The translations under genes were made by a program, and so were the position numbers. From the NCBI GenBank assembly GCA_023382535.1, contig JAHDWA010000028.1, positions 46,880 to 110,879 of the forward strand: DNA of 64,000 bases, read 5' to 3'. This stretch comes from Anaerolineae bacterium. Its GTDB lineage: Bacteria > Chloroflexota > Anaerolineae > 4572-78 > J111. The notes beneath the pieces are model-generated. The model was not told the DNA's origin, made no database searches, and worked only from the letters and a program-made list of their open reading frames with translations. Below, one piece after another: positions 24,821 through 33,034 of the stretch; positions within the stretch are counted from its first letter, which is position 1; each line of letters opens with the position of its first letter.

Positions 24821-26599
24821 TTATTGGAGTAAATACTCTAATTCCTTCAACCTGGCTCGGACCGCTTTCTCTTTACTGGCCGGGATGACTAACGTTCTTT
24901 TATCTATCAAACTGCAATATTTCTGCAAAACGGGGTCGGCCAGAGCTAACTGGGCCAGGTCGGCCGATTTGGCTTTGATAAATAAAGCCGGCTCTCCCCT
25001 TTTAAACGCCTGACTGTTTTCTTGAATTTGCTCCAGCCAGACTGATACGTTTGGCGGTAACGGCCCGGTGTGCTGTTTTTGCAGAAAATCCACCAGGTGG
25101 TCCAGACTCTGGCCCTCTTCGAGAGACGTTAAGAGACGCTGGGTATCGAGCCGGTAGTGGCCGTTGCCCTTCGAGATGGCCAGTTGCTCCAAAATGCTGC
25201 GCTGGTTGGGGGTTAATTCGGCGGGGTTGGCTAGCGTCACGGCCAAGTCAGCGGAAATAGTAAAAAGTGGCTGGTGCAGCGGCTTGGAGGGAATATACTC
25301 ACCCGCCTGCCCCAGCAGATAAGCCCCCAAGGGGTTGATGCGGAAATAACTCAGCCCATCATACAGGCTAAAAATTTCATCTGAAAAAGGGGAACTGACC
25401 CTGGACCTGGCATCTTCGGGGTAAGTGTAGAGTAAATCTAACGCGCCAATGCCGCCCAGATACTCCCACAATACCACTTTAATATACGAACCTTTGACCA
25501 CCGGCCAATAGATTTCGCCATAGAGCGCCCCATACTCCTTATCACCCACGTAAAGGTTGCTGTAAGGCGTTTTCTCCACCTCAAAGTCAAAGTGCCAAAT
25601 TTTAACCGCCCGGAAGAACTCCTCCAGGTCAATCCAAACACCGACCGGGCACCACGACAGCGCTTCGATAATCGGCTCTCGCCGGGAAGCGGGCGGGGTG
25701 AGAGAGGTATTGCGCGTCTTTTGTCCTTTGATTGCCGAAATCCGGCTCAATTCGTCAAAGCGACCCTCCCGCGTCCAGGTTTCAAAGGCCTCCAGCAAAA
25801 CTTCGACATCCTGGGTTTGGTAAAATCGCTGCCCTGCCGGCGTCAATTGTACTTTACTGCCTGTCCCTACTTTTGCCAGGCCCGACTCGCGGGCGAACAC
25901 ATCCAGGCCAAAAGGCCGGATGGTTTGATTAGCCCGATACTTCTCACCGGGGGGCAGGGGCAAGAAATCTTCCTGCAGCAAACTTGCCATGATCTGCTTG
26001 ATGCCGGCAATCGTCGCCCGGCCGGAGGAATAATCACTGCTGATTTTGCCTTCGTGGACCAGCCGCAGATAGGCGGTCAAATCATGCAGTCCGGCCTGTT
26101 CCGTCTCGGCCCGAATCAGTTCCACGGTTTTACGGTAACGACCCATGACCGTTTTGGGCGCATCGGGCCGGCCCTCCAGCCGGAATTTATCCGGCGGCGG
26201 CACCAAATTTTCGAGCAGGGGCATCAAATCAGAGGGCAGAATAGGGTTGTAGACACTCCGGGTATAATACGGCAGCGGGGAATGGAGAAACAGGTCCAGC
26301 AAAATTGGTTTGACTGTCCACGACCACTTGCTCTGGGGACGTTGGGGCAGGGAGCCGTATTGGGCCAGAAATGCGGTCGCGTTGAACTCCCCTCCGTTGT
26401 GATAGGCCGAAGCGACTGCCTTTTTCGACACGTCGTCCAACCGGCCCCACAACTGGGCCAGCGAGGCCGGAGTCATGACCGCTTTGTGAATGCAGCGCAC
26501 CAGGTCATCCTTGCGCGTTTGCCCGGAACAGCCGCACAGACCGGCCAGCCCCTTCAAGGTATCATTTGTTTGTTGGTAAAGTATCTCCGCCAGTTCCAT
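24821..26599 (-). CDS. helicase-associated C-terminal (XPB/Helic_C_3-like) domain protein
   Basis: 592 aa from ATG 26599, preceded by AAGGTG; longer readings to 26698 are possible. The C-terminal ~150 residues match the helicase-associated domain seen in bacterial XPB-related proteins such as mycobacterial Rv0862c: LFTISADLAVTLANPAELTP, a helical stretch with GHYRLDTQRLLTSLEEGQSL, and LPPNVSVWLEQIQEN. The N-terminal 450 residues carry winged-helix-like stretches (KVQLTPAGQRFYQTQDVE) but no Walker motifs, so it is not itself a helicase. Its start overlaps the SWIM gene end by about 38 bases, third in an operon after a SNF2 ATPase. Role in DNA transactions inferred from domains and neighbours. 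Confidence 0.72.
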   Translation of the reverse strand: MELAEILYQQTNDTLKGLAGLCGCSGQTRKDDLVRCIHKAVMTPASLAQLWGRLDDVSKKAVASAYHNGGEFNATAFLAQYGSLPQRPQSKWSWTVKPILLDLFLHSPLPYYTRSVYNPILPSDLMPLLENLVPPPDKFRLEGRPDAPKTVMGRYRKTVELIRAETEQAGLHDLTAYLRLVHEGKISSDYSSGRATIAGIKQIMASLLQEDFLPLPPGEKYRANQTIRPFGLDVFARESGLAKVGTGSKVQLTPAGQRFYQTQDVEVLLEAFETWTREGRFDELSRISAIKGQKTRNTSLTPPASRREPIIEALSWCPVGVWIDLEEFFRAVKIWHFDFEVEKTPYSNLYVGDKEYGALYGEIYWPVVKGSYIKVVLWEYLGGIGALDLLYTYPEDARSRVSSPFSDEIFSLYDGLSYFRINPLGAYLLGQAGEYIPSKPLHQPLFTISADLAVTLANPAELTPNQRSILEQLAISKGNGHYRLDTQRLLTSLEEGQSLDHLVDFLQKQHTGPLPPNVSVWLEQIQENSQAFKRGEPALFIKAKSADLAQLALADPVLQKYCSLIDKRTLVIPASKEKAVRARLKELEYLLQ

Positions 26600-27476
26600 C
26601 GTCACCTTTTTCTGGTTCATCGGCAAAAGCAGTAGCAATGGCTGCCTCAGAAATGGCTCGGTAGGCCGGGCCGAGGAGTTGCTCAATGTCCTCACCAAGA
26701 AAAGAGGGCTGGCCCAGCCGCTTCAGGATGGGAAACTCGGCCAGCGGCGGCTTGATCGTGGTCTTGAAGTGCGTCAAGGGTTGGCCCAACTCCCAAAAAT
26801 GAGCAATTGTCTCAGCCAGGGGTGGGGCAATTTCTTCAATTTCCTCTTCCCCCTCATCGGCGACTCCGCCCTCTGCCCGGCGCTCACGCAGCGCCGCCAG
26901 AATCTGTTCCTGGGTCCGGCCCCGCAGCCGGAAGAGCAAAAAGGGGTCTTCGTCAAACTGCTCGCCCAGGATGTAATGCACGGCGGCGATGTGTTTGCAT
27001 GGGTTGGACGGATCGGGACAGCTACAAGCGGTGATTAACTGCCCCTGTTTTTCCGGGAAGAGACTGACTCCCGCCGCCTGGAACGCCTGCTCGATCTCCT
27101 GGGGCATCTCCCCGGCCAGAAGTTGAGCCGTGAAAATAGCTTGCCCGGCCAGCGCGTCAATGACTTTTTCCCACTGCTCGTTGGTCAGGGTAGCAATATT
27201 CACCGTTACTTTGTAAGGCGTCCGGCGCGATCCCTGCACCTTGGCCTCAATGCCGCTCTTGGTTTCTTTGATGGAGAGGACCTGTCCCTGGCGGGCATAG
27301 GTGCGTCCCCGGGTCAGGCGGCCTCGATCCAGCAGCCGTTCCAGGGCGGCAATCCAGCGCGTTGCCCACCAGTTTTTGGCAAACTCTCCACGCTTGCTCC
27401 TGGCTTTAATGCCCTCATCGGTTTTGATGGGCTGGGTGGGTTCATAGTAATAATCGTAATAATCGTAGCGGCTCAT
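26562..27476 (-). CDS. SWIM zinc-finger protein
   Basis: 304 aa; GGAGAGTG precedes ATG 27476. A Tyr-rich start (MSRYDYYDYYYEPTQP) is followed by KNWWATRWIAALERLLDRGR and a basic strand-rich region, then the SWIM finger CSCPDPSNPCKHIAAVHYIL (CxCx8CxH). SWIM fingers bind DNA or protein and are known partners of bacterial SWI2/SNF2 ATPases. The tail is acidic (GGVADEGEEEIEEI). It lies between the SNF2 gene and a helicase-associated-domain gene on the same strand, with 67 bases to the former. Probably targets or tethers the SNF2 motor; function in the cell unknown. Confidence 0.88.
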   Translation of the reverse strand: MSRYDYYDYYYEPTQPIKTDEGIKARSKRGEFAKNWWATRWIAALERLLDRGRLTRGRTYARQGQVLSIKETKSGIEAKVQGSRRTPYKVTVNIATLTNEQWEKVIDALAGQAIFTAQLLAGEMPQEIEQAFQAAGVSLFPEKQGQLITACSCPDPSNPCKHIAAVHYILGEQFDEDPFLLFRLRGRTQEQILAALRERRAEGGVADEGEEEIEEIAPPLAETIAHFWELGQPLTHFKTTIKPPLAEFPILKRLGQPSFLGEDIEQLLGPAYRAISEAAIATAFADEPEKGDDGTGGDTLPTNK

Positions 27477-27492
27477 TGCTCACTCTCCAGTA

Positions 27493-27539
27493 GGACAAGC
27501 TGTTAGCTTGTCCACCCCCGGACAAACTAAAGTTTGTCC
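27493..27539. repeat. two adjacent GGACAA hairpins between SNF2 and SWIM genes
   Basis: GGACAAGCT-GTT-AGCTTGTCC (27493-27513) and GGACAAACT-AA-AGTTTGTCC (27520-27539): two perfect 9-bp stems differing by one compensated pair. A related palindrome, TAGGACA/TGTCCTA, is at 35054-35078. Confidence 0.8.
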
Positions 27540-27543
27540 TACA

Positions 27544-30500
27544 TTATTGCACCGCCTCCCGGCGCAGCGCAACCAGATCGCGCAGTTCATCGGTGGACAG
27601 TTCGGTCAGCCAGGTCTCGCCGCTGCCGACGATGCTCTGGGCCAGGGCCTTTTTGCTCTCGATCATCTCGTCAATCATTTCTTCCAGCGTGCCGACGCAG
27701 ATAAATTTATGCACCTGCACGTTGCGGGTCTGCCCGATTCTAAAGGCCCGGTCGGTGGCCTGATTCTCTACCGCCGGGTTCCACCAGCGGTCGAAATGAA
27801 ACACATGGTTGGCTCGGGTTAAATTCAAACCGGTGCCGCCGGCTTTGAGCGATAAGATGAAGATGGGCGGACCATTGTCTTCTTCCTGAAAACGTTTGAC
27901 CATGACCTCGCGGTTTTTGACCGGCGTACCGCCGTATAAAAACAGGGCGGATACGCCCAACGTCTCCTGCAAATGCTCTTTGAGCAGGTGGCCCATTTCG
28001 GCGAATTGGGTAAAAATGAGGGTTCGGTCCCCGACCGAGACCGCCTCCTCCAGCATTTCAGTCAGGCGGAGCAGCTTGCCGCTGCGCGGGGCGTCACTTT
28101 CCAGCTCAACTTTTTGGCCGTCGCCGATCTGGTGCAAAAATTGGGCCGGATGGTTGCAGACCTGTTTGAGCTGCATGAGCATGCCCAGCACCAGCCCCTT
28201 GCGCTCGATGCCTTCCGCTTCGGCCAGCCGCTCCATCACCTTTTGCACGACTGACTCGTACAGAGTGGCCTGCTCCTCGGTCAGGTTGCAGTAGACCTTC
28301 ATTTCCTGCTTTTCCGGCAAATCCTGGATCACCCGCGGATCGGTTTTGACCCGGCGCAGGATAAAGGGCGAGGCCATCTTTTTCAGGCGGCCAATGGCTT
28401 CTTCTTCGCCGTAGCGCTCGATGGGCAGGGCAAAATTCTGGCGGAAATATTCGCGCGCCCCCAGATAGCCGGGGTTGAGAAAATGCATAATAGACCACAA
28501 TTCCGACAACCGGTTCTCCACCGGCGTGCCGGTCAGGGCTAGGCGAAACTGGGCCGGCAGTTGGCGAATAGCGCGCGTTTGCTTGGTCTCCGCGTTCTTG
28601 ATGTTCTGGGCTTCATCCAGAATGACCCCAAACCAATCAATCGCCTTGAGAGTCTCGGCATCCCGGCGGGCGATGGCGTAGCTGGTCAAAATGATATCCG
28701 TTTCGGCGGCCTGCTGCTTCAATTCGCCGCCGCGCAGCCGCGCCGGTCCCTGGTGGATGTGGGTGGTCAGGGCGGGGGCGAAGCGCTGGACTTCTTTGAA
28801 CCAGTTGAACACCACTGAGGTCGGGCAAATCAACAGGGTTGGGCCGGGCAGCGCCCCGCTTTGCTCCTTTTCGCGCAGCAGCATGGCCAGGGTCTGGATG
28901 GTTTTGCCTAGACCCATGTCGTCGGCCAGGCAGGCGCCCATGCCCCAGCGCCGCAGAAAATCCAGCCAGGAGTAGCCGTACTGCTGGTAGGGGCGCAACT
29001 GGCCCTGCAAGCCCTGCGGCTGCGGCAGCGTGGTCAGCTTCTCGCTGCCGGTGAAGCGCTCCATCCAATCTGCCAGCCAGCCTTCATACTCTACCTTTTC
29101 AACGGGCAAGCCCTCGACCTGATCCGTGGCCCCCAATCCCAACCGCACGGCCTCGTTCAAGCCGACCTCGGCTTCCAGGTTTTGTTTCTCCCAAAAGCGA
29201 ATAGCCGCCTCGATCTGCTCCGGGTCCAACTGCACCCACTGCCCCCGGATTTGCACCAGCGGCGACTTGAGCGCGACCAGGGCGTCGAACTCTTCGCGGG
29301 TCAATGTCGTGTCGCCCAGGGCCAACTCCCACTTGTAAGTGATTAAATTCTCCAGGGCCATGCGACCGGCGCTGACCTCGGTCTTTGTTCCTTTTTTGGA
29401 GGCCAGCTTAAGGCGGACGCCCAGCCGCGTCCCCGGTTTGTTCCACCACGGCGGCACCAGCACCCCGAAGCCGCTGGCCTCCAGCAGCGGCGCGCTTTCA
29501 CGCAGAAATTTAAAAGCGTCATCCGTAGAAAGCGGCAGCGCCGCCGGTTTGGCGGTTTTCAGCCCCGCCCGCAGCGGCTCAAACAGGCGCGAAGCATAGC
29601 CCAGGCCGGCCAGGAGCTTCTCCTGCGGCTGCTCAAAGCGGTGATTGAGGGCATTGAGGACGTTGCCTTTGGTCTGCCAGACCTGCTGGGCCTGGACCAA
29701 CAGGCTGGGGTCTTCGCGGGCTTGCAGCATAAAATGCAGATTCCAGTTCTTCCTGGCCGCCGACTCGGCCTGCTGCAAGGGCGCTTCCAGCCGGAAGGCC
29801 ACCCGGAACGTTTTATCCCCCGCCACGTGCAGGTTGCGCTGCCAGAGCCGGTAATTTTGGTTGAGGTGGCTCAACTGGGCGGCTGAGCCGCGGACCGCAG
29901 GCCTGGCATTAAAGAGCGAGGCTAACCAGTCACGGGCGGTATCTCCGCCCCCGCTGATGCCCCCCTTTGACAAAAAGGAAGCGGCGGGAGCACCCCAGCG
30001 GCGGGCCAGGGCATCGGTCATCGTATTGAGGAAGGTATCTAACACAGTGCGCGGGGTGGGCGCATTTTCCGGCCGGTCTGTTTCGGCCCGGCACAGCGGC
30101 GGCATCGCTTCCAGCAACCGGGCCAGGCGGGGACCATCGTGCGGGCCGTCCAGCACCGGCAGCCAGCGGGCGTGAAATGTTTTGCCGCTGGCATCGGCCT
30201 GGGCCAGCACCGGCAGGAGCTTCTGCTGGGCCAGCGTTTCCAGTACCAGGCTGGCGGCAGTGTGCCAGTAGTGAGCATCGGCCCCCAGGGCCAGGTGCGG
30301 CGGTAGGGTTTCGGAGCTAAAGAGGCGCGTCAACAGGGTAAAAGCGGAGGCCGGGGGCAGCCACAGCCCGGCCACCAGCCAGGGCGCCAGGCCCGGCGGC
30401 GAGCTGTCCAGAATTTCCCAATCGTACGATAACTGCGGCGACGGCTGCGGGCCGAAGCTGGTTGTCGGCAGTAACAGCACCACCAGCTTTTTCTCAGCCG

Positions 30501-30705
30501 CCGTGATGTCGGGATCAACTGCGGCCAACAGGGGCTTGAGGGCCTCCGGCGCAGCGCAGAAGGGATGCGGTTGGACCGCCCCTTTTTTGGATTTAAGCTT
30601 AAGCGGCGGCTGTCCCTCCGAACTTTCGGCCCAGAAGAGGACGCCCGCCGTCTCCATGTCACTGGGCCGGGTCGGCGGGTGCCAGTGAGCGTGCAAAACG
30701 TGCAT
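27544..30705 (-). CDS. SWI2/SNF2-family DNA-dependent ATPase
   Basis: 1053 aa. The N-terminal ~570 residues are the bacterial SNF2-associated region (ETAGVLFWAESSEGQPPLKL, PPWWNKPGTRLGVRLKLAS). The motor follows: LRPYQQYGYSWL, Walker A DDMGLGKTIQTL, DEAQNIKN, LALTGTPVENRLSELWS, and lobe 2 with LIFTQFAEMGHLL, LSLKAGGTGLNL and the arginine finger region ATDRAFRIGQTRNVQVHKFI. Members translocate along double-stranded DNA and remodel protein-DNA complexes. First gene of a three-gene minus-strand operon with SWIM and helicase-associated proteins. ATG 30705 lacks a strong ribosome site. Confidence 0.95.
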   Translation of the reverse strand: MHVLHAHWHPPTRPSDMETAGVLFWAESSEGQPPLKLKSKKGAVQPHPFCAAPEALKPLLAAVDPDITAAEKKLVVLLLPTTSFGPQPSPQLSYDWEILDSSPPGLAPWLVAGLWLPPASAFTLLTRLFSSETLPPHLALGADAHYWHTAASLVLETLAQQKLLPVLAQADASGKTFHARWLPVLDGPHDGPRLARLLEAMPPLCRAETDRPENAPTPRTVLDTFLNTMTDALARRWGAPAASFLSKGGISGGGDTARDWLASLFNARPAVRGSAAQLSHLNQNYRLWQRNLHVAGDKTFRVAFRLEAPLQQAESAARKNWNLHFMLQAREDPSLLVQAQQVWQTKGNVLNALNHRFEQPQEKLLAGLGYASRLFEPLRAGLKTAKPAALPLSTDDAFKFLRESAPLLEASGFGVLVPPWWNKPGTRLGVRLKLASKKGTKTEVSAGRMALENLITYKWELALGDTTLTREEFDALVALKSPLVQIRGQWVQLDPEQIEAAIRFWEKQNLEAEVGLNEAVRLGLGATDQVEGLPVEKVEYEGWLADWMERFTGSEKLTTLPQPQGLQGQLRPYQQYGYSWLDFLRRWGMGACLADDMGLGKTIQTLAMLLREKEQSGALPGPTLLICPTSVVFNWFKEVQRFAPALTTHIHQGPARLRGGELKQQAAETDIILTSYAIARRDAETLKAIDWFGVILDEAQNIKNAETKQTRAIRQLPAQFRLALTGTPVENRLSELWSIMHFLNPGYLGAREYFRQNFALPIERYGEEEAIGRLKKMASPFILRRVKTDPRVIQDLPEKQEMKVYCNLTEEQATLYESVVQKVMERLAEAEGIERKGLVLGMLMQLKQVCNHPAQFLHQIGDGQKVELESDAPRSGKLLRLTEMLEEAVSVGDRTLIFTQFAEMGHLLKEHLQETLGVSALFLYGGTPVKNREVMVKRFQEEDNGPPIFILSLKAGGTGLNLTRANHVFHFDRWWNPAVENQATDRAFRIGQTRNVQVHKFICVGTLEEMIDEMIESKKALAQSIVGSGETWLTELSTDELRDLVALRREAVQ

Positions 30706-30738
30706 ACGTTATCATTTCCCCAAGATCAGTTTAAGGAG

Positions 30739-30747
30739 ATTATAACA
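30739..30747 (-). promoter_or_regulatory. extended -10 promoter for the SNF2 operon
   Basis: On the minus strand TGTTATAAT is read from 30747 to 30739, about 35 bases before the SNF2 start codon. No convincing -35 box. Confidence 0.45.
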
Positions 30748-30830
30748 TAATAAAGCTTAATGTGGTAGTCAGGGGAATTTTGACAAAATTCGAGCGTACT
30801 TCTATTTTGGGATAGATTTTCAACCAAACC

Positions 30831-30931
30831 GCCCGGAAATGAATTTCCGGGCTAGATTAAAGCGCTGGATGAATCCAGCTAGCCTCGTTCACGAGGCGCT
30901 GCTTACTAGCTCGGCGAGTTCATCGCCGAGC
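30831..30931. repeat. cluster of four hairpins with TGAA/TTCA loops (cluster 2)
   Basis: Four consecutive perfect stems: GCCCGGAAA-TGAA-TTTCCGGGC (30831-30852), GCTGGA-TGAA-TCCAGC (30864-30879), GCCTCG-TTCA-CGAGGC (30882-30897), and GCTCGGCGA-GTTCA-TCGCCGAGC (30909-30931). Arms differ completely but the loop is TGAA or its complement TTCA each time. The gap to the next gene (30932-31197) also has a CCCC/GGGG stem near 30973 and the hairpin at 31081. Confidence 0.85.
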
Positions 30932-31080
30932 GGATTACGGCAGAGGACAAGTTCATCCCAAAAGTGAAATGCTCCCCAGCTTAACCGGGGCTTTTCAACG
31001 GGGCAGAAAGTATGGTAAAATTGGAACGAGCATGACTATGGGGTGGAGGGCGGCCGTAGGGAATGAGAAAAGCATATAGG

Positions 31081-31126
31081 CATCTACTTATAGATACCAT
31101 TCCCCAAAGGTATATAAATATAGATG
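31081..31126. repeat. AT-rich imperfect hairpin upstream of the GNAT gene
   Basis: 31081-31098 and 31109-31126 (outer CATCTA / TAGATG) pair imperfectly around a ten-base loop. It falls in a frame that could extend the GNAT gene to 31063, but the encoded peptide does not resemble the family. Confidence 0.4.
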
Positions 31127-31197
31127 CGTATATACCTCCTACAACAGAATCAATAGTTAGCGGGTGCATTGAAGATATGGGAAGGCCATCAAGAAAT

Positions 31198-31662
31198 ATG
31201 GAAGTGAGAAACTTTGAGCCTGAAGATGCAGAGGAATTAAGCCAATTAATCGTTCAGAATTTGCAACAGGTGCTCATTAAAGACTATTCCAATGAGGCCA
31301 TCGAGGCTTTGATGCCCTTTTTCACCCCTGAAAAACTAATAGAAGATTCAAAACAGCAGTTTATGCTGGTGGGCCTGCTTGACGATGAGTTGGTTGGCAT
31401 CGCAGCTCTGGATGATGATCGGGTCAGAAATGTCTTTGTCGATGTAGCGAGGCATCGAAGAGGAATTGGCAGAAAACTGATGACGGTGATTGAAGCTTTT
31501 GCTCAGGCGCAACATCTAAAGAAGATATATCTGATGGCGGCCCTATCAGCTTGTGGATTTTATGAAAAATTGGGCTATAAGATCGTGAAACGCTTTGAGC
31601 ACGATTTGAACGGCATTGCCATACCGGAAATACAAATGGAAAAAGCACTGGTGCTGGATTAA
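31198..31662 (+). CDS. GNAT-family N-acetyltransferase
   Basis: 154 aa from ATG 31198; the open frame continues to 31063 through an AT-rich hairpin, so the shorter start is preferred (MEVRNFEPEDAEELSQLI is a typical GNAT opening). Motif A, which binds acetyl-CoA, is VFVDVARHRRGIGRKLM (R-x-x-G-x-G/A). The end ACGFYEKLGYKIVKR is the usual beta6-beta7 region. Acetylates an unknown amine. Base composition is AT-richer than its neighbours and it stands alone between repeat-filled gaps, as expected of an accessory gene. Confidence 0.85.
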   Translation: MEVRNFEPEDAEELSQLIVQNLQQVLIKDYSNEAIEALMPFFTPEKLIEDSKQQFMLVGLLDDELVGIAALDDDRVRNVFVDVARHRRGIGRKLMTVIEAFAQAQHLKKIYLMAALSACGFYEKLGYKIVKRFEHDLNGIAIPEIQMEKALVLD

Positions 31663-31764
31663 GCTGTTGACCTTTTATTTGGGCCTCAGCGCCTTCAACT
31701 TCACCCTAACTGGGGTTAAGTGCCACTCACCTGAAGAAGCCCGCTAACCAGCGCGTCAAGCTGA

Positions 31765-31787
31765 CGCCACAACCTTGGCGTTTTTTT
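31765..31787 (+). terminator. rho-independent terminator after the GNAT gene
   Basis: CGCCA (31765-31769) / TGGCG (31776-31780) with six-base loop, then seven T. An adjacent GCGTCA/TGACGC palindrome overlaps its 5' side. Confidence 0.7.
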
Positions 31788-31856
31788 AGGGAGTCCCCTG
31801 CACTTTAAGGCTACCTTTTATTCAGGCTTTCGTGGGCGCGGCTAATGCGCCAGGCG

Positions 31857-32837
31857 TTAGAGCGGTCCCCTACCGACTCCTTGGCGCTCGTCCAGCCTTA
31901 GACCCAGGTCGCGGGCCAGTTGGACGGCGGCCTCGTATTCGGGGGTGGTCACGGGGCGGTTGATCTCGGTATACTTCTCTTTGGACACTTTTCCCGCCGG
32001 GTAGTATTGGGCCATCACATTGACGTAAGTACCCGGGCCGATTTCCTCGGCCAGGAAGCGGAGGATGCGCCGGGTCTCGTCCAGACAGCCGGGCATGACC
32101 AGGTGGCGGACCAGCACCCCCCGTTTGGCCAGCCCCTTTTCATCAAACTTGAGCGGACCCACCTGGCGGTGCATCTCTTTGATCGTGCGGCAGGCGGCCC
32201 CGGCGTAATCTTTGGCCTTGAGGTAGCGCAGCGACAGGGCCGAATCCCAGAACTTGAAATCCGGCATGTAAATATCTACCACCCCGTCGAGCCAGCGTAA
32301 GCTTTCCATTGAGTCGTAAGCCGAAGTATTGTAGACCAGCGGCAGGCGCAGGCCGGCTTCCACCGCCACCACCAATCCCTCCAACACCTGGGGCACCACA
32401 TGCTCCGGGGTGACAAAGTTGATATTATGGCAGCCGCTCTCCTGCAATTCGAGCATGAGGGCGGCCAGTTCGACGGCGTTCACTTCCTGGCCCCGGTTGG
32501 CCTGGCTGATGTCGAAGTTCTGGCAAAAGACGCAGCGCAGATTGCACATGGAGAAGAAAATCGTGCCGCTGCCGTTCCAGCCGCGCAGGCAGTCCTCCTC
32601 GCCAAAATGGGGAAAACAACTGGCGACCTGGGCGTAGCGCCCGGTTTTGCAGGCTGCCGTTTTGTCCGCCAGCCGGTCCACGCCGCAGTCGCGCGGGCAG
32701 ACGCGGCAGTCGGCCAGCCCGGCCAGGGCTGCGAGCGCCCGGCGTTTGAGTTCGCCGCTGCGGTGCAGGGCCAGGTAAGCCGGCTCAAAATCGGCGGCTT
32801 TGAGGGTGTATGAGGCCGAGATAAGCGTGTGGGACAA
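31857..32837 (-). CDS. radical SAM protein, PflX-type (pyruvate formate-lyase activase-like)
   Basis: 326 aa. The radical-SAM cluster motif is CNLRCVFCQNFDIS (CxxxCxxC). An extra N-terminal Cys set, ADCRVCPRDCGVDR, and the KTGRYAQVASCFPHFGEEDCL segment mark the PflX branch of PflA homologues. The rest is the partial TIM barrel (YNTSAYDSMESLRWLDG, VDIYMPDFKFWD). Members are predicted glycyl-radical or cofactor-related activases, but substrates are largely unknown, and no glycyl-radical enzyme gene is in the window. Single gene. The gap 32838-33034 shows nothing recognisable. Confidence 0.9.
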   Translation of the reverse strand: MSHTLISASYTLKAADFEPAYLALHRSGELKRRALAALAGLADCRVCPRDCGVDRLADKTAACKTGRYAQVASCFPHFGEEDCLRGWNGSGTIFFSMCNLRCVFCQNFDISQANRGQEVNAVELAALMLELQESGCHNINFVTPEHVVPQVLEGLVVAVEAGLRLPLVYNTSAYDSMESLRWLDGVVDIYMPDFKFWDSALSLRYLKAKDYAGAACRTIKEMHRQVGPLKFDEKGLAKRGVLVRHLVMPGCLDETRRILRFLAEEIGPGTYVNVMAQYYPAGKVSKEKYTEINRPVTTPEYEAAVQLARDLGLRLDERQGVGRGPL

Positions 32838-33034
32838 CTTGAGTATCTCCGCAAGTCATCATCTTTCCCGTATTATTCTACCCCGCCCTTAATTTTCTGA
32901 CAATCCTCCCGGCCAAACAGGTGCATTCAGATTTGAGGGCAAGTTTTCAGAAAAATGGAACACACTCTGGCCAAAGGGCAGGTTTAGAAACACGAACCTC
33001 ACGAAAGTGAAAAATGCACGAAAACCATCTCTCT

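Noticed and set aside
25592..26635. 347-codon plus-strand frame opposite the helicase-associated gene
   Set aside because: The minus-strand protein has family motifs and an operon position; the plus frame has neither.
24821..30705. DISARM or another named defence system
   Set aside because: No methyltransferase, DrmA-C, nuclease or other required partner is present.
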